Made by a program: the position numbers and the translations under genes
DNA from: an uncultured Flavobacteriaceae bacterium
GTDB taxonomy: Bacteria; Bacteroidota; Bacteroidia; Flavobacteriales; Flavobacteriaceae
DNA length: 64,000 nt
Assembly (NCBI GenBank): GCA_947494825.1
Contig: CANLWN010000002.1
Coordinates: 496,001-560,000 of the forward strand
Reading direction: 5' to 3'
The notes under the pieces: model-generated
Seen by the model: the letters and a program-made list of their open reading frames with translations, nothing else
Databases searched by the model: none
Told to the model about the DNA's origin: nothing
Shown: positions 1 through 9,023 of the stretch, in pieces
Layout: every line of letters starts with the position of its first letter
Numbering within the stretch: position 1 is the stretch's first letter

Positions 1-2
1 TT

Positions 3-62
3 GACCCGTTTAACGGCCCTTCGCCAAACCGTGAATCAATTCCGATAATTTGGCTGACTTGA
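3..62 (+). CDS. 3' end of an upstream gene (partial)
   Basis: An open frame enters from the left edge and ends at TGA 60-62, giving a 19-residue C-terminus ending in IIWLT. Its stop overlaps the ATG of the next gene (TGATG), as in translationally coupled operon genes. Tandem pairs of DUF3857 proteins are common in this group, so it may be a paralogue of the next gene, but too little is visible to assign a family. Confidence 0.45.
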   Translation, partial: DPFNGPSPNRESIPIIWLT

Positions 63-2059
63 TGAAGAAATCAACCTTTGACCCTTATATGATACATCTA
101 AAGTTTGCGGGCCTTTGTATGGCCCTTTTCTGTTTTACCGTCCTGCATGGACAAAACAAACGGCCCTTTGGTACGCTTAGCCTGGCCGAGCAAAATTTCA
201 CCACTTACGACAAGGATCCAAATGCCAATGCCGTAGTACTCTATGAATGGGGGGATAATTATTTTGAGATTATTGGTGGTCGAATTCGGTTGATCAAGGA
301 ATATCATGTGAAGATTAAAATTTTAGAAGAATCGGGCTTTAAGGAGGCCGACATTTCAATCCCCTATTACCATAACGATAGCAGTTTTGAAAAGTTGGAG
401 GACATTAGAGCAATGACCCATAACGGAAGCGTGCGGACCGGGCTACGACAGGACCAAATCTTTACCGAAGAGATTAATGAGCGCTGGACGGCCAAAAAGT
501 TTGCCTTCCCCAATGTAAAAAAGGGCAGCGTACTGGAGTACCAGTACAAAATGATATCCCCTTTTGTTTTTAACCTTAACGGATGGACCTTCCAATCCCA
601 TATTCCCAAGCTGTATAGCGAATTCAACGCAAAGATACCCGGCAATTATGTCTATAACCGAAGTTTGGTGGGTTCCTTGAAATTGGCGGTAAACGATGCC
701 TCCGTAAAAAAGAATTGCCTCCATTTTGAGGGAACTACCAAGGATCCGGATTGCGAAGTGCTCAAATACGCCATGAAGGACATCCCTGCCTTTAAGGAGG
801 AAGAGGAGTTTATGCTGGCCCCGGAAAACTACATCTCCCGACTCGATTTTGAATTGTCCGAGCTCTACCAATTAAACGGTACCGTAGACAAGTACACCAA
901 AAGTTGGAAGGATGTGGATAAGGAATTCAAGAACGATAAGGACATAGGTCGACAAATGACCAAAAAGGGCTTTTTTGAAAAAAACGTTCCGGAAAGCCTG
1001 TTCGCAGAAGCCGATGAACTGACCCGGGCCAAAAACATCTATGCCTTCGTGCAGGATCACTTTAACTGGAACGGGAAGTATGGTATTTATCGCGATATTC
1101 GGGTAAAAAAGGCCTTTGACGAGCGAAAGGGCAATATTGGGGAAATCAACATTTCCTTGATCAATCTACTCAATGCCGGAGGCATAAAGACCAACCTGAT
1201 GCTGCTGTCCACCCGACAAAACGGACTCCCGACCAAAAGTCACCCCATCATGTCCGATTTTAATTATGTGGTGGCCCGTGTGAACATAGCGGACAAAGTG
1301 TATTATTTGGATGCTTCAGACAAGTTCAATCCTTTTGGGATGCTTCCCTTTAGGTGCCTGAACTACTACGGTAGGGTGATGGATTTTAAGAAAGATAGCT
1401 ACTGGGAGGATATTGAAGCTCCAGGGAACAATAAGCGAGTGGTCCGGGCGCAGGTGAAGTTTGACCTGGAAAACAATACCGCCAACGGAATCTTTGATGC
1501 CTCCAACCTGGGGTATAATGCCGTAGCCAAACGGCGGGCGATACGTACTACCAATAAGGAGGATTATATCAAGGCCATGGAAGAGGCGATCGGAGATGAT
1601 TTTTATATCACCGACTACACCTTTATGGGGAAAAGAAGTACGGAAACCATCGTTACGGAGCGATTTGCCTTTGAACTGGAAGATTTGGTCGATGGCAAGA
1701 CCATATACTTTGACCCTTTTTTGATCAAATATTTTGACAAAAACCCCTTTATTCTTGAAGAGCGAAACTATCCGGTAGATTTTGGTTACAAACGCAGCTA
1801 TACCTATAACGTCAATATTTTTGTGCCCGAAGGGTATAGCGTGAAACAGCTGCCCGAGAAAAAGACCTTTGCCTTGCCTGAAAGGACCGGACTGTTAAGA
1901 TTTGATTGTGCAAGTACAGGCGACAAGGTAAGCCTGTATTTTGATCTGACCTTAAACCGCACCCATTTTTCGGAAGCGCTCTATACCCTACTTAAGGAAC
2001 TGTTTGCCGAGGTTACCGATATTCAGAACAATTCGTTGATCGTATTGGAAAAGGGATAG
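62..2059 (+). CDS. DUF3857 / transglutaminase-like secreted protein
   Basis: This 665-residue protein starts at ATG 62, which overlaps the upstream stop. A TTG at 50 in the same frame is less likely. A hydrophobic segment ending near LHGQ, about residues 15-35, is a plausible signal peptide. The next 200 residues match the DUF3857 pattern (a beta-rich region preceding a transglutaminase core), and residues around 315-440 resemble the transglutaminase-like core. The site where the catalytic Cys normally sits reads GNIGEIN (about residue 357), so the Cys is missing. The His region reads NYVVARV, while an Asp-containing LDASD follows. I infer a non-enzymatic, possibly sugar- or peptide-binding periplasmic protein. 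The family is usually found in pairs, in line with the coupled upstream gene end. Confidence 0.8.
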   Translation: MKKSTFDPYMIHLKFAGLCMALFCFTVLHGQNKRPFGTLSLAEQNFTTYDKDPNANAVVLYEWGDNYFEIIGGRIRLIKEYHVKIKILEESGFKEADISIPYYHNDSSFEKLEDIRAMTHNGSVRTGLRQDQIFTEEINERWTAKKFAFPNVKKGSVLEYQYKMISPFVFNLNGWTFQSHIPKLYSEFNAKIPGNYVYNRSLVGSLKLAVNDASVKKNCLHFEGTTKDPDCEVLKYAMKDIPAFKEEEEFMLAPENYISRLDFELSELYQLNGTVDKYTKSWKDVDKEFKNDKDIGRQMTKKGFFEKNVPESLFAEADELTRAKNIYAFVQDHFNWNGKYGIYRDIRVKKAFDERKGNIGEINISLINLLNAGGIKTNLMLLSTRQNGLPTKSHPIMSDFNYVVARVNIADKVYYLDASDKFNPFGMLPFRCLNYYGRVMDFKKDSYWEDIEAPGNNKRVVRAQVKFDLENNTANGIFDASNLGYNAVAKRRAIRTTNKEDYIKAMEEAIGDDFYITDYTFMGKRSTETIVTERFAFELEDLVDGKTIYFDPFLIKYFDKNPFILEERNYPVDFGYKRSYTYNVNIFVPEGYSVKQLPEKKTFALPERTGLLRFDCASTGDKVSLYFDLTLNRTHFSEALYTLLKELFAEVTDIQNNSLIVLEKG

Positions 2060-2060
2060 G

Positions 2061-2420
2061 CTATTTCCAAAATTTTTTATTGCGTACGGCATAGGCGTTC
2101 TGCAATACTTCGGCCAGCACCGCATCATCGATTTCCTCCAGGTTTCGGTAGCGCAGCGAGCGCATCATTTTTCTACCGTCAACGGTCATTCTATCCAAAT
2201 GCACTGTCAGGTGGGCCGAGTTCCAAAAGCCCAGATCTACATACCCTTTGGTGTGGTTAAGGTAGCACAAGGGCCTGCCCTCAATATAATAAAAGGGCAC
2301 ACGCCATTTGTATTTGAGGTCCACCTCCGGTAGCGTTTGTTCAATGACCAGCTGCAAGTGCAACAAGATACTTTTAAAGGGTTCGGGTTGTTTTAGGATG
2401 TAATCTTCGGCGGGGTTCAT
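2061..2420 (-). CDS. DUF1801 domain protein (YdhG-like)
   Basis: This protein of 119 residues has the DUF1801 fold pattern: an N-terminal helix, then KYKWRVPFYYIEGRPLCYLN, the conserved block of this family, then a 'DLGFW' strand. The family is small, cytosolic and iron-chaperone/frataxin-like by fold, with no settled function. The open frame extends upstream to 2558, but that part overlaps the S9 peptidase gene. ATG 2420 is preferred because AGGA lies about 10 nt upstream and the peptidase stop is at 2452. It could be cotranscribed with the peptidase (31-nt gap). Its stop is convergent with the DUF3857 gene only 1 nt away, leaving no room for a separate terminator. Confidence 0.8.
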   Translation of the reverse strand: MNPAEDYILKQPEPFKSILLHLQLVIEQTLPEVDLKYKWRVPFYYIEGRPLCYLNHTKGYVDLGFWNSAHLTVHLDRMTVDGRKMMRSLRYRNLEEIDDAVLAEVLQNAYAVRNKKFWK

Positions 2421-2451
2421 GCAATAATGTCCTAAGATTGTATGGACTATG

Positions 2452-4425
2452 TTATGGTACTCGTTTGAAAAATTCATCGGTTTCCTCCAAAATATAGCCA
2501 ATGCTATTACTGTCCCATATTCCATGTCCAGCATTCTGCAATATGCTGAAGACATCATCCTTGCCTTTTTGAAGAAATTTTTTTTTCATATTCTCAGCCT
2601 GATCAACAGGGATAATGTTGTCATGTTTTCCATGAAAAACCATAATAGGAGTGGTAATCTGATCTACAAAGTTTATAGGTGATATTTCGCTTAAATATTT
2701 AATGTCTCTGCCACCCAGTGCTGCTTTCCAGAATTGATAGGAAAACGAATTGTCATCCTTTTTCTGAACTTTCATCCACTCTTTCAAATCGGTCGGTGCT
2801 GATACCGCCACTCCAGCTTTAAAAACATTCTTATAGCGAATCAGACTCATATACGTAGCATATCCCCCATAGCTGTGCCCAAAAATGAAAACTTTGGAAC
2901 CATCAATGGCATAAGAATCCTTAATAAAGTTTGTTGCATCCACAATATCATCGATCATAACAGTATTGAATCCTTTTACTCCTGCTAGAATATGTTCCTT
3001 TCCAAAGCCCGCAGATCCTCTGTAATTAATTCTTAGTACCGCATAACCTCTAGAGGCAAAAAATTGTGCAAATTGATCTAGTTCCCAATAGTCCCTTACC
3101 CATGGCCCTCCATGAGGAATCGTAATCAAAGGCACAGGATTTGATACATCGTATTTTGCAGGCAGGTTCAGGTATCCTTGAAGTGGTGACCCCTCGCGAT
3201 TTTTTGCATAAATATTTCTGGTTTTTGATAGCTTAAACTTGTTTAATTCCTCATTAAAGTGAAACATTACCTTATACGTACTGTCGCGGGTGTCGTACAC
3301 CCCCACGTTGCCAGCATATATGTCACTCCATTGCTTTATCAAGAATCTTTCATTCTTATTGTCTATATCCAACACATCATTAAAATGTGTGTTATGCTTC
3401 TTCTTGATTTGTGCATAAATCTCGCTAAACTCATCATTCACCCATTTATATTCCGGCAATATTCCCTCATATCTGAGTCCGGCCAATAGTTTGCTCCTTT
3501 TATCATAAACCAGCTTTAAATCAACGCCATCAGCATCCGAAATATCGCAATTAACATCCTGGGCCAAGGTTTCAACGATTTTCTGTTCGACGTAATCATA
3601 CTTCAGCAAAACTCGTTTATCCGTGGTCACATTGGAGGCGACGTAGATTATACCCGGTTCATATCCTGCTCCTACCAAGGTAAGGTTCTGGTCCAAATAA
3701 GAACTTGCATCGATTTGAAAAGGATAATGCCTTCCATCAATTTTTAGACTCAGTGCGGTCCATTTTCCGAGCTCTTTATTCTCTACAAAATATGCCCAGC
3801 CATCATCATCGTATTTAACCCCTAGGACTGGCTTACCTTCCCTATTTACAATCCACCTGTTCATCTTATGAAAAGCTCCGCTGACAATTTCCTTTTCTTC
3901 CGAAGTGAAAACATTTATTCGTTTTATTGATGCATAACCATGATAATCGAAGGTTTCTATTAAAATTTCATTCTTTTCCTCAGGTAGCACATTCAAAACG
4001 TTATTGTACTGGAATCGCTTTGCTAAAGACGCGTATGACATATAGGACTTTTTTCTTTTGCCATCCGCTAACCGTTTTACTAGCTTTGTATTGTTTGTAC
4101 CATCAATATCAATGGCATATATTTCTCCTACGGACTCATATATTAATCGATTATTGGATATCCAATAAATGTCGCTGATATCGGAGAGGCCAAAGGAAAT
4201 TCTATTGTGTAGTTTGTATGCATCAATGTCAATAATTACCAAGTCCTCCCGATTGTTGGTTCGTACCATTTCAGCAAAAAACCGACCATTCGGTGATATC
4301 GAAAAATTGAATTGCTGGTTTTTCTTGAACAAGATTTCGGGTGGCACCAACTCCTGAGGGTCATCTTGTGAATATCCTAAAAAAGACAAGAACAAAAGAC
4401 CAAGAATAGAATAGCGTTTATACAT
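2452..4425 (-). CDS. S9 family prolyl oligopeptidase-like peptidase
   Basis: This 657-residue protein has an N-terminal signal peptide (hydrophobic, ending near GYSQ). Residues about 30-390 form a beta-propeller-like region, and the C-terminal 260 residues an alpha/beta hydrolase. The catalytic triad is visible: Ser in GHSYGGY (about residue 516), Asp in FHGKHDN (about 601) and His in NAGHG (about 631). An oxyanion-region HGGP precedes the Ser. The S9 family cleaves peptides after Pro or acylated/other residues; the exact subfamily (dipeptidyl or acylaminoacyl) is not clear. It probably acts in the periplasm in peptide use. The gene is noticeably AT-richer than the flanking genes. Confidence 0.92.
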   Translation of the reverse strand: MYKRYSILGLLFLSFLGYSQDDPQELVPPEILFKKNQQFNFSISPNGRFFAEMVRTNNREDLVIIDIDAYKLHNRISFGLSDISDIYWISNNRLIYESVGEIYAIDIDGTNNTKLVKRLADGKRKKSYMSYASLAKRFQYNNVLNVLPEEKNEILIETFDYHGYASIKRINVFTSEEKEIVSGAFHKMNRWIVNREGKPVLGVKYDDDGWAYFVENKELGKWTALSLKIDGRHYPFQIDASSYLDQNLTLVGAGYEPGIIYVASNVTTDKRVLLKYDYVEQKIVETLAQDVNCDISDADGVDLKLVYDKRSKLLAGLRYEGILPEYKWVNDEFSEIYAQIKKKHNTHFNDVLDIDNKNERFLIKQWSDIYAGNVGVYDTRDSTYKVMFHFNEELNKFKLSKTRNIYAKNREGSPLQGYLNLPAKYDVSNPVPLITIPHGGPWVRDYWELDQFAQFFASRGYAVLRINYRGSAGFGKEHILAGVKGFNTVMIDDIVDATNFIKDSYAIDGSKVFIFGHSYGGYATYMSLIRYKNVFKAGVAVSAPTDLKEWMKVQKKDDNSFSYQFWKAALGGRDIKYLSEISPINFVDQITTPIMVFHGKHDNIIPVDQAENMKKKFLQKGKDDVFSILQNAGHGIWDSNSIGYILEETDEFFKRVP

Positions 4426-4609
4426 GAGATAATAGGTTGAAAATACTAACGCACTCTAAAATTCAATATTTTATTTGAATTTACAAACCTTGTGGGAAAA
4501 GTTTTAAGGAAATAATATCCCAAAGTGCGGATCAACCATAAAACTGGGGTTTTCATCGTAGGTAAGTTATAGGGGAATGCTCTGTGACGCCAAGGGCGAA
4601 TTTAGTCAA

Positions 4610-4990
4610 CTAATAACTAAGGCTCCTGATTTCCAAATCAAAATCGGACTGTATTTTTCTGGTATACTCCTTGGGCGTCTTGTCCGAAATGGTCACCTGC
4701 ATGGAGTCTACATTGACATCAAAGTGAAAACAGGAGAAATCACCATCGCATTCGTTTTCCAACCGAAGCATTAGGAAGTAAGTAATCTTCGATCGAAGTT
4801 CGTACTCCAGGTCAATACAGAACCGTTTGATCTCGTCCTTGGTGGCGTTGGAACCTATCCAGTTAAATTTCATAAGTCGACTAAAGAAATAGCTATACAA
4901 TATAAGCATTTTAAGGGGATGATGTAGCCTGTTATTTTGAATTGCGACAAGCGGGCCCAAATAATCTTCGAGTTGTAAAAAATCAGGCAT
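4610..4990 (-). CDS. Hypothetical protein
   Basis: This open frame of 126 residues (alternative start about residue 27) was not recognised. The C-terminal 100 residues have a balanced composition with many charged residues (motifs DLEYELRSK, FHFDVNVDSMQVTISD), which looks like real coding sequence, with a probable beta-strand/helix mix. The first 25 residues may be non-coding. It stands alone between the peptidase and a palindromic repeat. No motif suggests a function. It could be the remnant of a longer gene. Confidence 0.45.
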   Translation of the reverse strand: MPDFLQLEDYLGPLVAIQNNRLHHPLKMLILYSYFFSRLMKFNWIGSNATKDEIKRFCIDLEYELRSKITYFLMLRLENECDGDFSCFHFDVNVDSMQVTISDKTPKEYTRKIQSDFDLEIRSLSY

Positions 4991-5060
4991 ATAAACAGGG
5001 TGAATTGTAGGGAAATTCCGGAAACAAAATATAATTTTAATTTAACGTGCTTTTTGTTTT

Positions 5061-5138
5061 TTCTACCCTTCCGCCCTAGACCTTCGCTGTGCTCGGTAGG
5101 GGCCATCTTCCCTAATCAAGGGAAGGAGCTTTTTGGGC
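5061..5138 (+). repeat. Palindromic intergenic repeat, copy 1
   Basis: This block starts TTCTACCCTTCCG and contains a C-rich/GGTCGGGG-like hairpin (diverged here). It ends in CTTCCCTAATCAAGGGAAG, a 7-bp stem with a 5-nt loop, then GCTTTTT. It is the isolated member of the family clustered at 10.2-11.4 kb and is in the same orientation. It probably forms a folded RNA/DNA structure, and the T-run could give terminator activity. Confidence 0.8.
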
Positions 5139-5178
5139 CTGTCCCCTTTCTAATTTTGTAGTTTCAAGAATTTTTATT

Positions 5179-5197
5179 TACTTTGTTTTTCAAAGTA
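5179..5197 (+). promoter_or_regulatory. Inverted-repeat operator TACTTTG-N5-CAAAGTA
   Basis: This perfect 7-bp inverted repeat with a 5-nt spacer ends 7 nt before the ATG at 5205 and is followed by CTTTA. The left arm lies in TTACTTTG, one mismatch from the TAnnTTTG -7 box, so a bound protein would occlude the promoter. An identical arrangement lies before 6174. The winged-helix regulator encoded at 5840 is the obvious candidate ligand (inference). Confidence 0.7.
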
Positions 5198-5204
5198 CTT
5201 TAAA

Positions 5205-5843
5205 ATGGAATCAAAAAACTATTTGGAAGATATCTCGGAAATCAAGACGATGATGAGTCGATCATCCCGCTTTATCTCTTTAAGCGGCCTTTCGGGGATT
5301 CTGGCCGGCATCTATGCCTTGGTAGGAGCGGCCTTGGCATATCTAAAGCTCAACGCTGGAAGTTATTATTACGATGCCATTCCGCGATCGGGTTATGAAA
5401 AATTGGAGCCCAGTATGATAGCGGACCTCTTGTCCATTGCCGTGGGAGTCATTGTGCTTGCCCTGCTCACCGGCATTGTCCTCTCCATGCGGAAGGCCAA
5501 GCGCAGTGGGGAAAAGATTTGGGATGTGACCAGCAAGCGACTGGTGCTCAATTTTTTTATTCCTTTGGTGGCCGGGGGTATTTTTTGTTTGGTATTATTG
5601 CAATACGGTATCGTGGGCCTTGTGGCTTCGGCCACACTCATATTCTATGGTCTGGCCTGTGTGAATGCCAGTAAGTATACGCTGGGCGATGTGCGCTATC
5701 TGGGCATTGCCAATATTGTCCTGGGGCTGATCGCCACCCAATTCATAGGGTACGGAATCTTTTTTTGGGCACTGGGTTTTGGTGTGCTCCACATCGTATA
5801 TGGAGCCGTAATGCATTTTAAGTACGATAGGAAAACGGTTTGA
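5205..5843 (+). CDS. Multi-pass membrane protein, conserved with a winged-helix regulator
   Basis: This protein of 212 residues has about six membrane segments (roughly 24-47, 70-94, 112-132, 134-154, 164-184, 186-205) and a short cytosolic N-terminus. No catalytic motif was seen and no function is known to me. The gene sits directly behind an inverted-repeat operator, and its stop (TGA 5841-5843) overlaps the TTG start of the regulator gene. In Bacteroidota this type of integral membrane protein is typically paired with a one-domain winged-helix regulator. I infer it is part of a membrane-response operon autoregulated by that regulator. Confidence 0.8.
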   Translation: MESKNYLEDISEIKTMMSRSSRFISLSGLSGILAGIYALVGAALAYLKLNAGSYYYDAIPRSGYEKLEPSMIADLLSIAVGVIVLALLTGIVLSMRKAKRSGEKIWDVTSKRLVLNFFIPLVAGGIFCLVLLQYGIVGLVASATLIFYGLACVNASKYTLGDVRYLGIANIVLGLIATQFIGYGIFFWALGFGVLHIVYGAVMHFKYDRKTV

Positions 5844-6130
5844 GTATAATAGAAAACATCAACAAGGCATTTGACCACAGGATACGCTTGGGCATTATGG
5901 CGATCCTGATGGTAAACGATTATGCCGATTTTAATATGCTAAAGGAGCTTTTGGAAGTTACGGACGGGAATTTGGCCAGTCATGCCAAGGCTCTTGAAAA
6001 AGTAAACTATATCACCGTGGAGAAGCAATTTATAGGCCGTAAGCCCAATACCCGTTATGCCGCCACACGCTCGGGAAAAACGGCCTTTAAAAAACACATT
6101 GATGCACTTGAAAAGCTTATTGGGAAATAA
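5840..6130 (+). CDS. Winged-helix transcriptional regulator (HTH_34 type)
   Basis: This protein of 96 residues is almost entirely one winged-helix DNA-binding domain. The recognition part is around DGNLASHAKALEKVNYI (residues about 42-58), and the wing contains GRKPNTRYAATRSGK. This is the MarR-related family often annotated 'winged helix DNA-binding domain protein'. The likely start is TTG 5840, overlapping the upstream stop (GTTTGAG); no ATG is available nearby. The tight coupling with the upstream membrane gene and the two identical operators (5179 and 6146) suggest a repressor that controls its own operon and the following one (inference). Confidence 0.88.
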   Translation: MSIIENINKAFDHRIRLGIMAILMVNDYADFNMLKELLEVTDGNLASHAKALEKVNYITVEKQFIGRKPNTRYAATRSGKTAFKKHIDALEKLIGK

Positions 6131-6145
6131 AAAAATTTATTCTTT

Positions 6146-6164
6146 TACTTTGAAATTCAAAGTA
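6146..6164 (+). promoter_or_regulatory. Second inverted-repeat operator TACTTTG-N5-CAAAGTA
   Basis: The arms and spacer length are the same as at 5179-5197, and the following bases ACTTTA are also shared. The spacer differs (AAATT instead of TTTTT), so the arms are what is conserved. It ends 9 nt before ATG 6174. It probably controls the 6174-9023 operon. Confidence 0.7.
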
Positions 6165-6173
6165 CTTTATGCT

Positions 6174-6635
6174 ATGAAAATAAGAGCTATCATTTTGGAA
6201 AGTCTGTACGAACTGAGCAAAAGACCGTATCGGAAGTTTGTAAAAAGGAGTCGCCCCTGGACCGTTACCCTACCCGAGCTGCTCACTTACCCCCAAACCA
6301 GTCTGGGGTTCCACCTGGCTTGCTTTCTATTGGCGCACAGTTTTGAAATGCAGCCCAAATTGGAAAGTCACGATGTATTCCATGTGCTTACCGGTATCGG
6401 CACCTCGGTTCCGGAGGAAATCGGGATGCAGTACTATCTTTTGGGCAATGGAAAACGCAGCCTTTATCTCTATACGGTGGTACTGATGGGCAGTCTGTTC
6501 TATCCGGATCATTTAGGGTCCTTCCATAGGGCTTATGTCCGGGGGAAATCGGCCCTGCCCTTTCATCAGCTCGATTTTTCAAAGTTGTTGCAACAGCCCT
6601 TAACGCGAATTCAATCCACATTTTTAATCCTTTAA
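6174..6635 (+). CDS. Coq4-like family protein
   Basis: This protein of 153 residues carries the HDxxHx11E signature of the Coq4 family (His66, Asp67, His70, Glu82), which binds a divalent metal in the eukaryotic ubiquinone-biosynthesis protein COQ4. Flavobacteria make menaquinone rather than ubiquinone, so the biochemical role here is open; it may bind an isoprenoid lipid. ATG 6174 is chosen because the operator lies just upstream; the open frame runs back to 6057 inside the regulator gene. It leads an operon with three membrane proteins (DUF4173, a small one and DUF1361). Confidence 0.82.
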   Translation: MKIRAIILESLYELSKRPYRKFVKRSRPWTVTLPELLTYPQTSLGFHLACFLLAHSFEMQPKLESHDVFHVLTGIGTSVPEEIGMQYYLLGNGKRSLYLYTVVLMGSLFYPDHLGSFHRAYVRGKSALPFHQLDFSKLLQQPLTRIQSTFLIL

Positions 6636-6645
6636 AACTCAAACG

Positions 6646-8049
6646 ATGCATACACACTTAAAATCATTGGTTACCGCACTGGCCTTTAGTCTTCTGTTTT
6701 ACAGCAAGACCTTTGGACTGAACCTGGTCCTCATAGCCATTTTGGTGGTGGTACTCCTATCCACGCTCAAGGCTGCTCGGCCGGTTCCATGGATTTACCC
6801 CGCAGCCTATCTTTTTACGGCCCTAATGGTTTTTATCCATCCCACGGGTTTCCACATCTTTGCCCACCTTCTGACATTTTTGCTTTTGGTAGGAAAATCC
6901 ATGGCCAGGGAAAGTTCACTTTACGTTGCCGTATTTGTTGGTTTTATCAATATGTTGACGGCTTCCATAATCCGTTTGGCGGAAAGGCAAAAACGGCCCG
7001 AGACCGAAAGAAAAAAACTGTCGCCCAAAGCGATAAGTCGCATCAAGGGCGTGGTGCTTGCCGGGGCGCTCTTGTGTCTTTTTGGCGTACTCTATCAAAA
7101 GGGCAACCCCATTTTTGAGTGGCTCCTATCCCAAATTGACCTCAGCTTTATCAACTTCCCCTGGATTTTGTTCACCTGCTTGGGCTATCTTTTGTTTTTG
7201 CACCTCCTAAGGCCCTATGACCCACAGGAACTGGTGAAAATGGACACCGCTCAGGAAAACGACCTGAGCGCGCCTGAGGAAAAGCTGCATCTGGACAAAC
7301 TGTACCAACTGGATTCCGAACAAACCTTGGGTAGTATCGTATTGGGCGCCTTAAACCTCCTGCTGATTGGCTTCCTGATTACCGATCTGCTGTATTTGCT
7401 GCAGCCCGACATCCATAGTCACGCCGATTATTCACGATCTGTGCACCAAGGGGTGTACGCGCTGATGTTCTCCATAGTTTGTGCCATTTTGATCATCCTT
7501 TACTTCTTTAGGGGAGCGCTCAACTTTTTTAAGGGCAATGGCCGGTTAAAGAAACTTGCCTATCTATGGATCGGTCTCAACGGTATCCTGGTACTGTTTA
7601 CGGCATACAAGAACTGGAGCTATATTGAGGCCTTGGGCTTCACCTATAAACGGATCGGGGTCTTTATCTATCTTCTACTGGTCCTGGTAGGCCTGGTCAC
7701 CACCTACTTGAAAGTGGCCCAAAAAAAGCGGTTTGTTTATTTGCTGCGTACCAATTTGGCCACTGCATGGGCCTTTCTGGTATTGGCCAGCGCCGTGCCC
7801 TGGGACAAAGCCATTACGGCCTACAACCTGTCCCATCTCCAAGATCCGGATATCCATTATCTGTTGGACCTTGGTGCTTCTAACGCACCCCAGTTGTATA
7901 CGTACGGCCGAGAAAAGAAGCACCGTTTGAACCCCAATCTCCGGGCGCGTATCAGCAATAAGTACCTAGATTTTGAGGAGGAGGAAGCAGGCCGTAGCTG
8001 GCAGGAATACACCTTGCACCAGTTCCTTTCCAAAAACACGGACCGATGA
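6646..8049 (+). CDS. DUF4173 domain membrane protein
   Basis: This 467-residue polytopic membrane protein has about twelve hydrophobic segments and a hydrophilic C-terminal tail (about 60 residues, rich in Glu and Arg). The pattern matches the DUF4173 family, whose function is unknown. It starts 10 nt after the Coq4-like gene, and its stop overlaps the next ATG (ATGA, 8046-8049), so it is clearly cotranscribed. Confidence 0.8.
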   Translation: MHTHLKSLVTALAFSLLFYSKTFGLNLVLIAILVVVLLSTLKAARPVPWIYPAAYLFTALMVFIHPTGFHIFAHLLTFLLLVGKSMARESSLYVAVFVGFINMLTASIIRLAERQKRPETERKKLSPKAISRIKGVVLAGALLCLFGVLYQKGNPIFEWLLSQIDLSFINFPWILFTCLGYLLFLHLLRPYDPQELVKMDTAQENDLSAPEEKLHLDKLYQLDSEQTLGSIVLGALNLLLIGFLITDLLYLLQPDIHSHADYSRSVHQGVYALMFSIVCAILIILYFFRGALNFFKGNGRLKKLAYLWIGLNGILVLFTAYKNWSYIEALGFTYKRIGVFIYLLLVLVGLVTTYLKVAQKKRFVYLLRTNLATAWAFLVLASAVPWDKAITAYNLSHLQDPDIHYLLDLGASNAPQLYTYGREKKHRLNPNLRARISNKYLDFEEEEAGRSWQEYTLHQFLSKNTDR

Positions 8050-8339
8050 AATATTTTAAACATCGTATGGACCGGGTGGCCGTGCATATGGCACTGTGGA
8101 GTTTTGTAGGGGGAAGTGGCCTGTTGTTCGCCTACCTGGTCCTACCCAACGAGTTCCTACTTGTGCTGGGAATGATATATGTGGGGATAGCCCTTCTCGT
8201 AAATGCCATCATGTTTGTCAGCACTTTGCTCCATGCCCTGGTCCATTACAGGGACCTGCAGCAGCATCTTCTGGCCCTATTGCTGCTTTTGCTAAACCTT
8301 CCCATAGCCTATTTGTACTTCCTCATTGTTGTAAATTAG
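8046..8339 (+). CDS. Small membrane protein
   Basis: This 97-residue protein has three membrane segments (about 14-35, 37-62 and 75-96) and a short basic N-terminus. The family was not recognised. It overlaps the DUF4173 gene by 4 nt and its TAG abuts the ATG of the DUF1361 gene, so it belongs to the same operon. It probably forms part of a membrane assembly with its neighbours (inference). Confidence 0.7.
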   Translation: MKYFKHRMDRVAVHMALWSFVGGSGLLFAYLVLPNEFLLVLGMIYVGIALLVNAIMFVSTLLHALVHYRDLQQHLLALLLLLLNLPIAYLYFLIVVN

Positions 8340-9023
8340 ATGTCGATGAAAACCATAAAATATGTATTGAAGCGTCCCGAAATGCCCTTGGCCCTGTCCC
8401 TGTGTTTTGGGTTGGCACTGCTACTTTTCCGTATACTCCTCACCCATTCGCTCTTCTATGTTTTTTTGGGATGGAACCTCTTTTTGGCCGGAATCCCCTA
8501 CTTGATAACACGGTGGATCCAAGGGAGGAACGCGGGGCAAAATTCACATATTCGTTTTTATATGGCCTTCTCTGCCTGGCTGCTTTTCCTGCCCAACAGT
8601 CCCTATATCATTACCGACCTGGTGCATTTGCACAATGAAAGCTCCTCTTTGGTCTGGTACGATTTGTTCCTCGTCTTTGTCTTTGCCGTGAACGGACTTA
8701 TTCTAGGTTTGCTATCCATGCTGGATATGCATCGATTCCTAGTAAGGCGGTACTCGACCAAAATGGCCCACTATCTTATGTTCTTTGTTTGCCTGCTCAG
8801 TGGTTATGGTATTTATTTGGGGAGGTTCCTCCGTTTTAATTCCTGGGACCTTTTTACGAGGCCGCTTAGACTGCTCCGTGAAATGGTACAAACGCTTCCC
8901 GACCCCAAGGTCTGGTTGATGACTTTCGCTTTCGGTGGATTTTTATGGATTTTGTTCCTTGTGGCCAAGGCCCGATTGTATCCAGTAGAAGCAACTGGAT
9001 CACAAAAAAAAGCCGCTCCATAG
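8340..9023 (+). CDS. DUF1361 domain membrane protein
   Basis: This 227-residue polytopic membrane protein has six to seven hydrophobic segments. The central stretch LLFLPNSPYIITDLVHL is the hallmark block of DUF1361. Function is unknown. It is the last gene of the 6174-9023 operon; its TAG (9021-9023) lies inside the hairpin that also terminates the convergent gene. Confidence 0.85.
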   Translation: MSMKTIKYVLKRPEMPLALSLCFGLALLLFRILLTHSLFYVFLGWNLFLAGIPYLITRWIQGRNAGQNSHIRFYMAFSAWLLFLPNSPYIITDLVHLHNESSSLVWYDLFLVFVFAVNGLILGLLSMLDMHRFLVRRYSTKMAHYLMFFVCLLSGYGIYLGRFLRFNSWDLFTRPLRLLREMVQTLPDPKVWLMTFAFGGFLWILFLVAKARLYPVEATGSQKKAAP

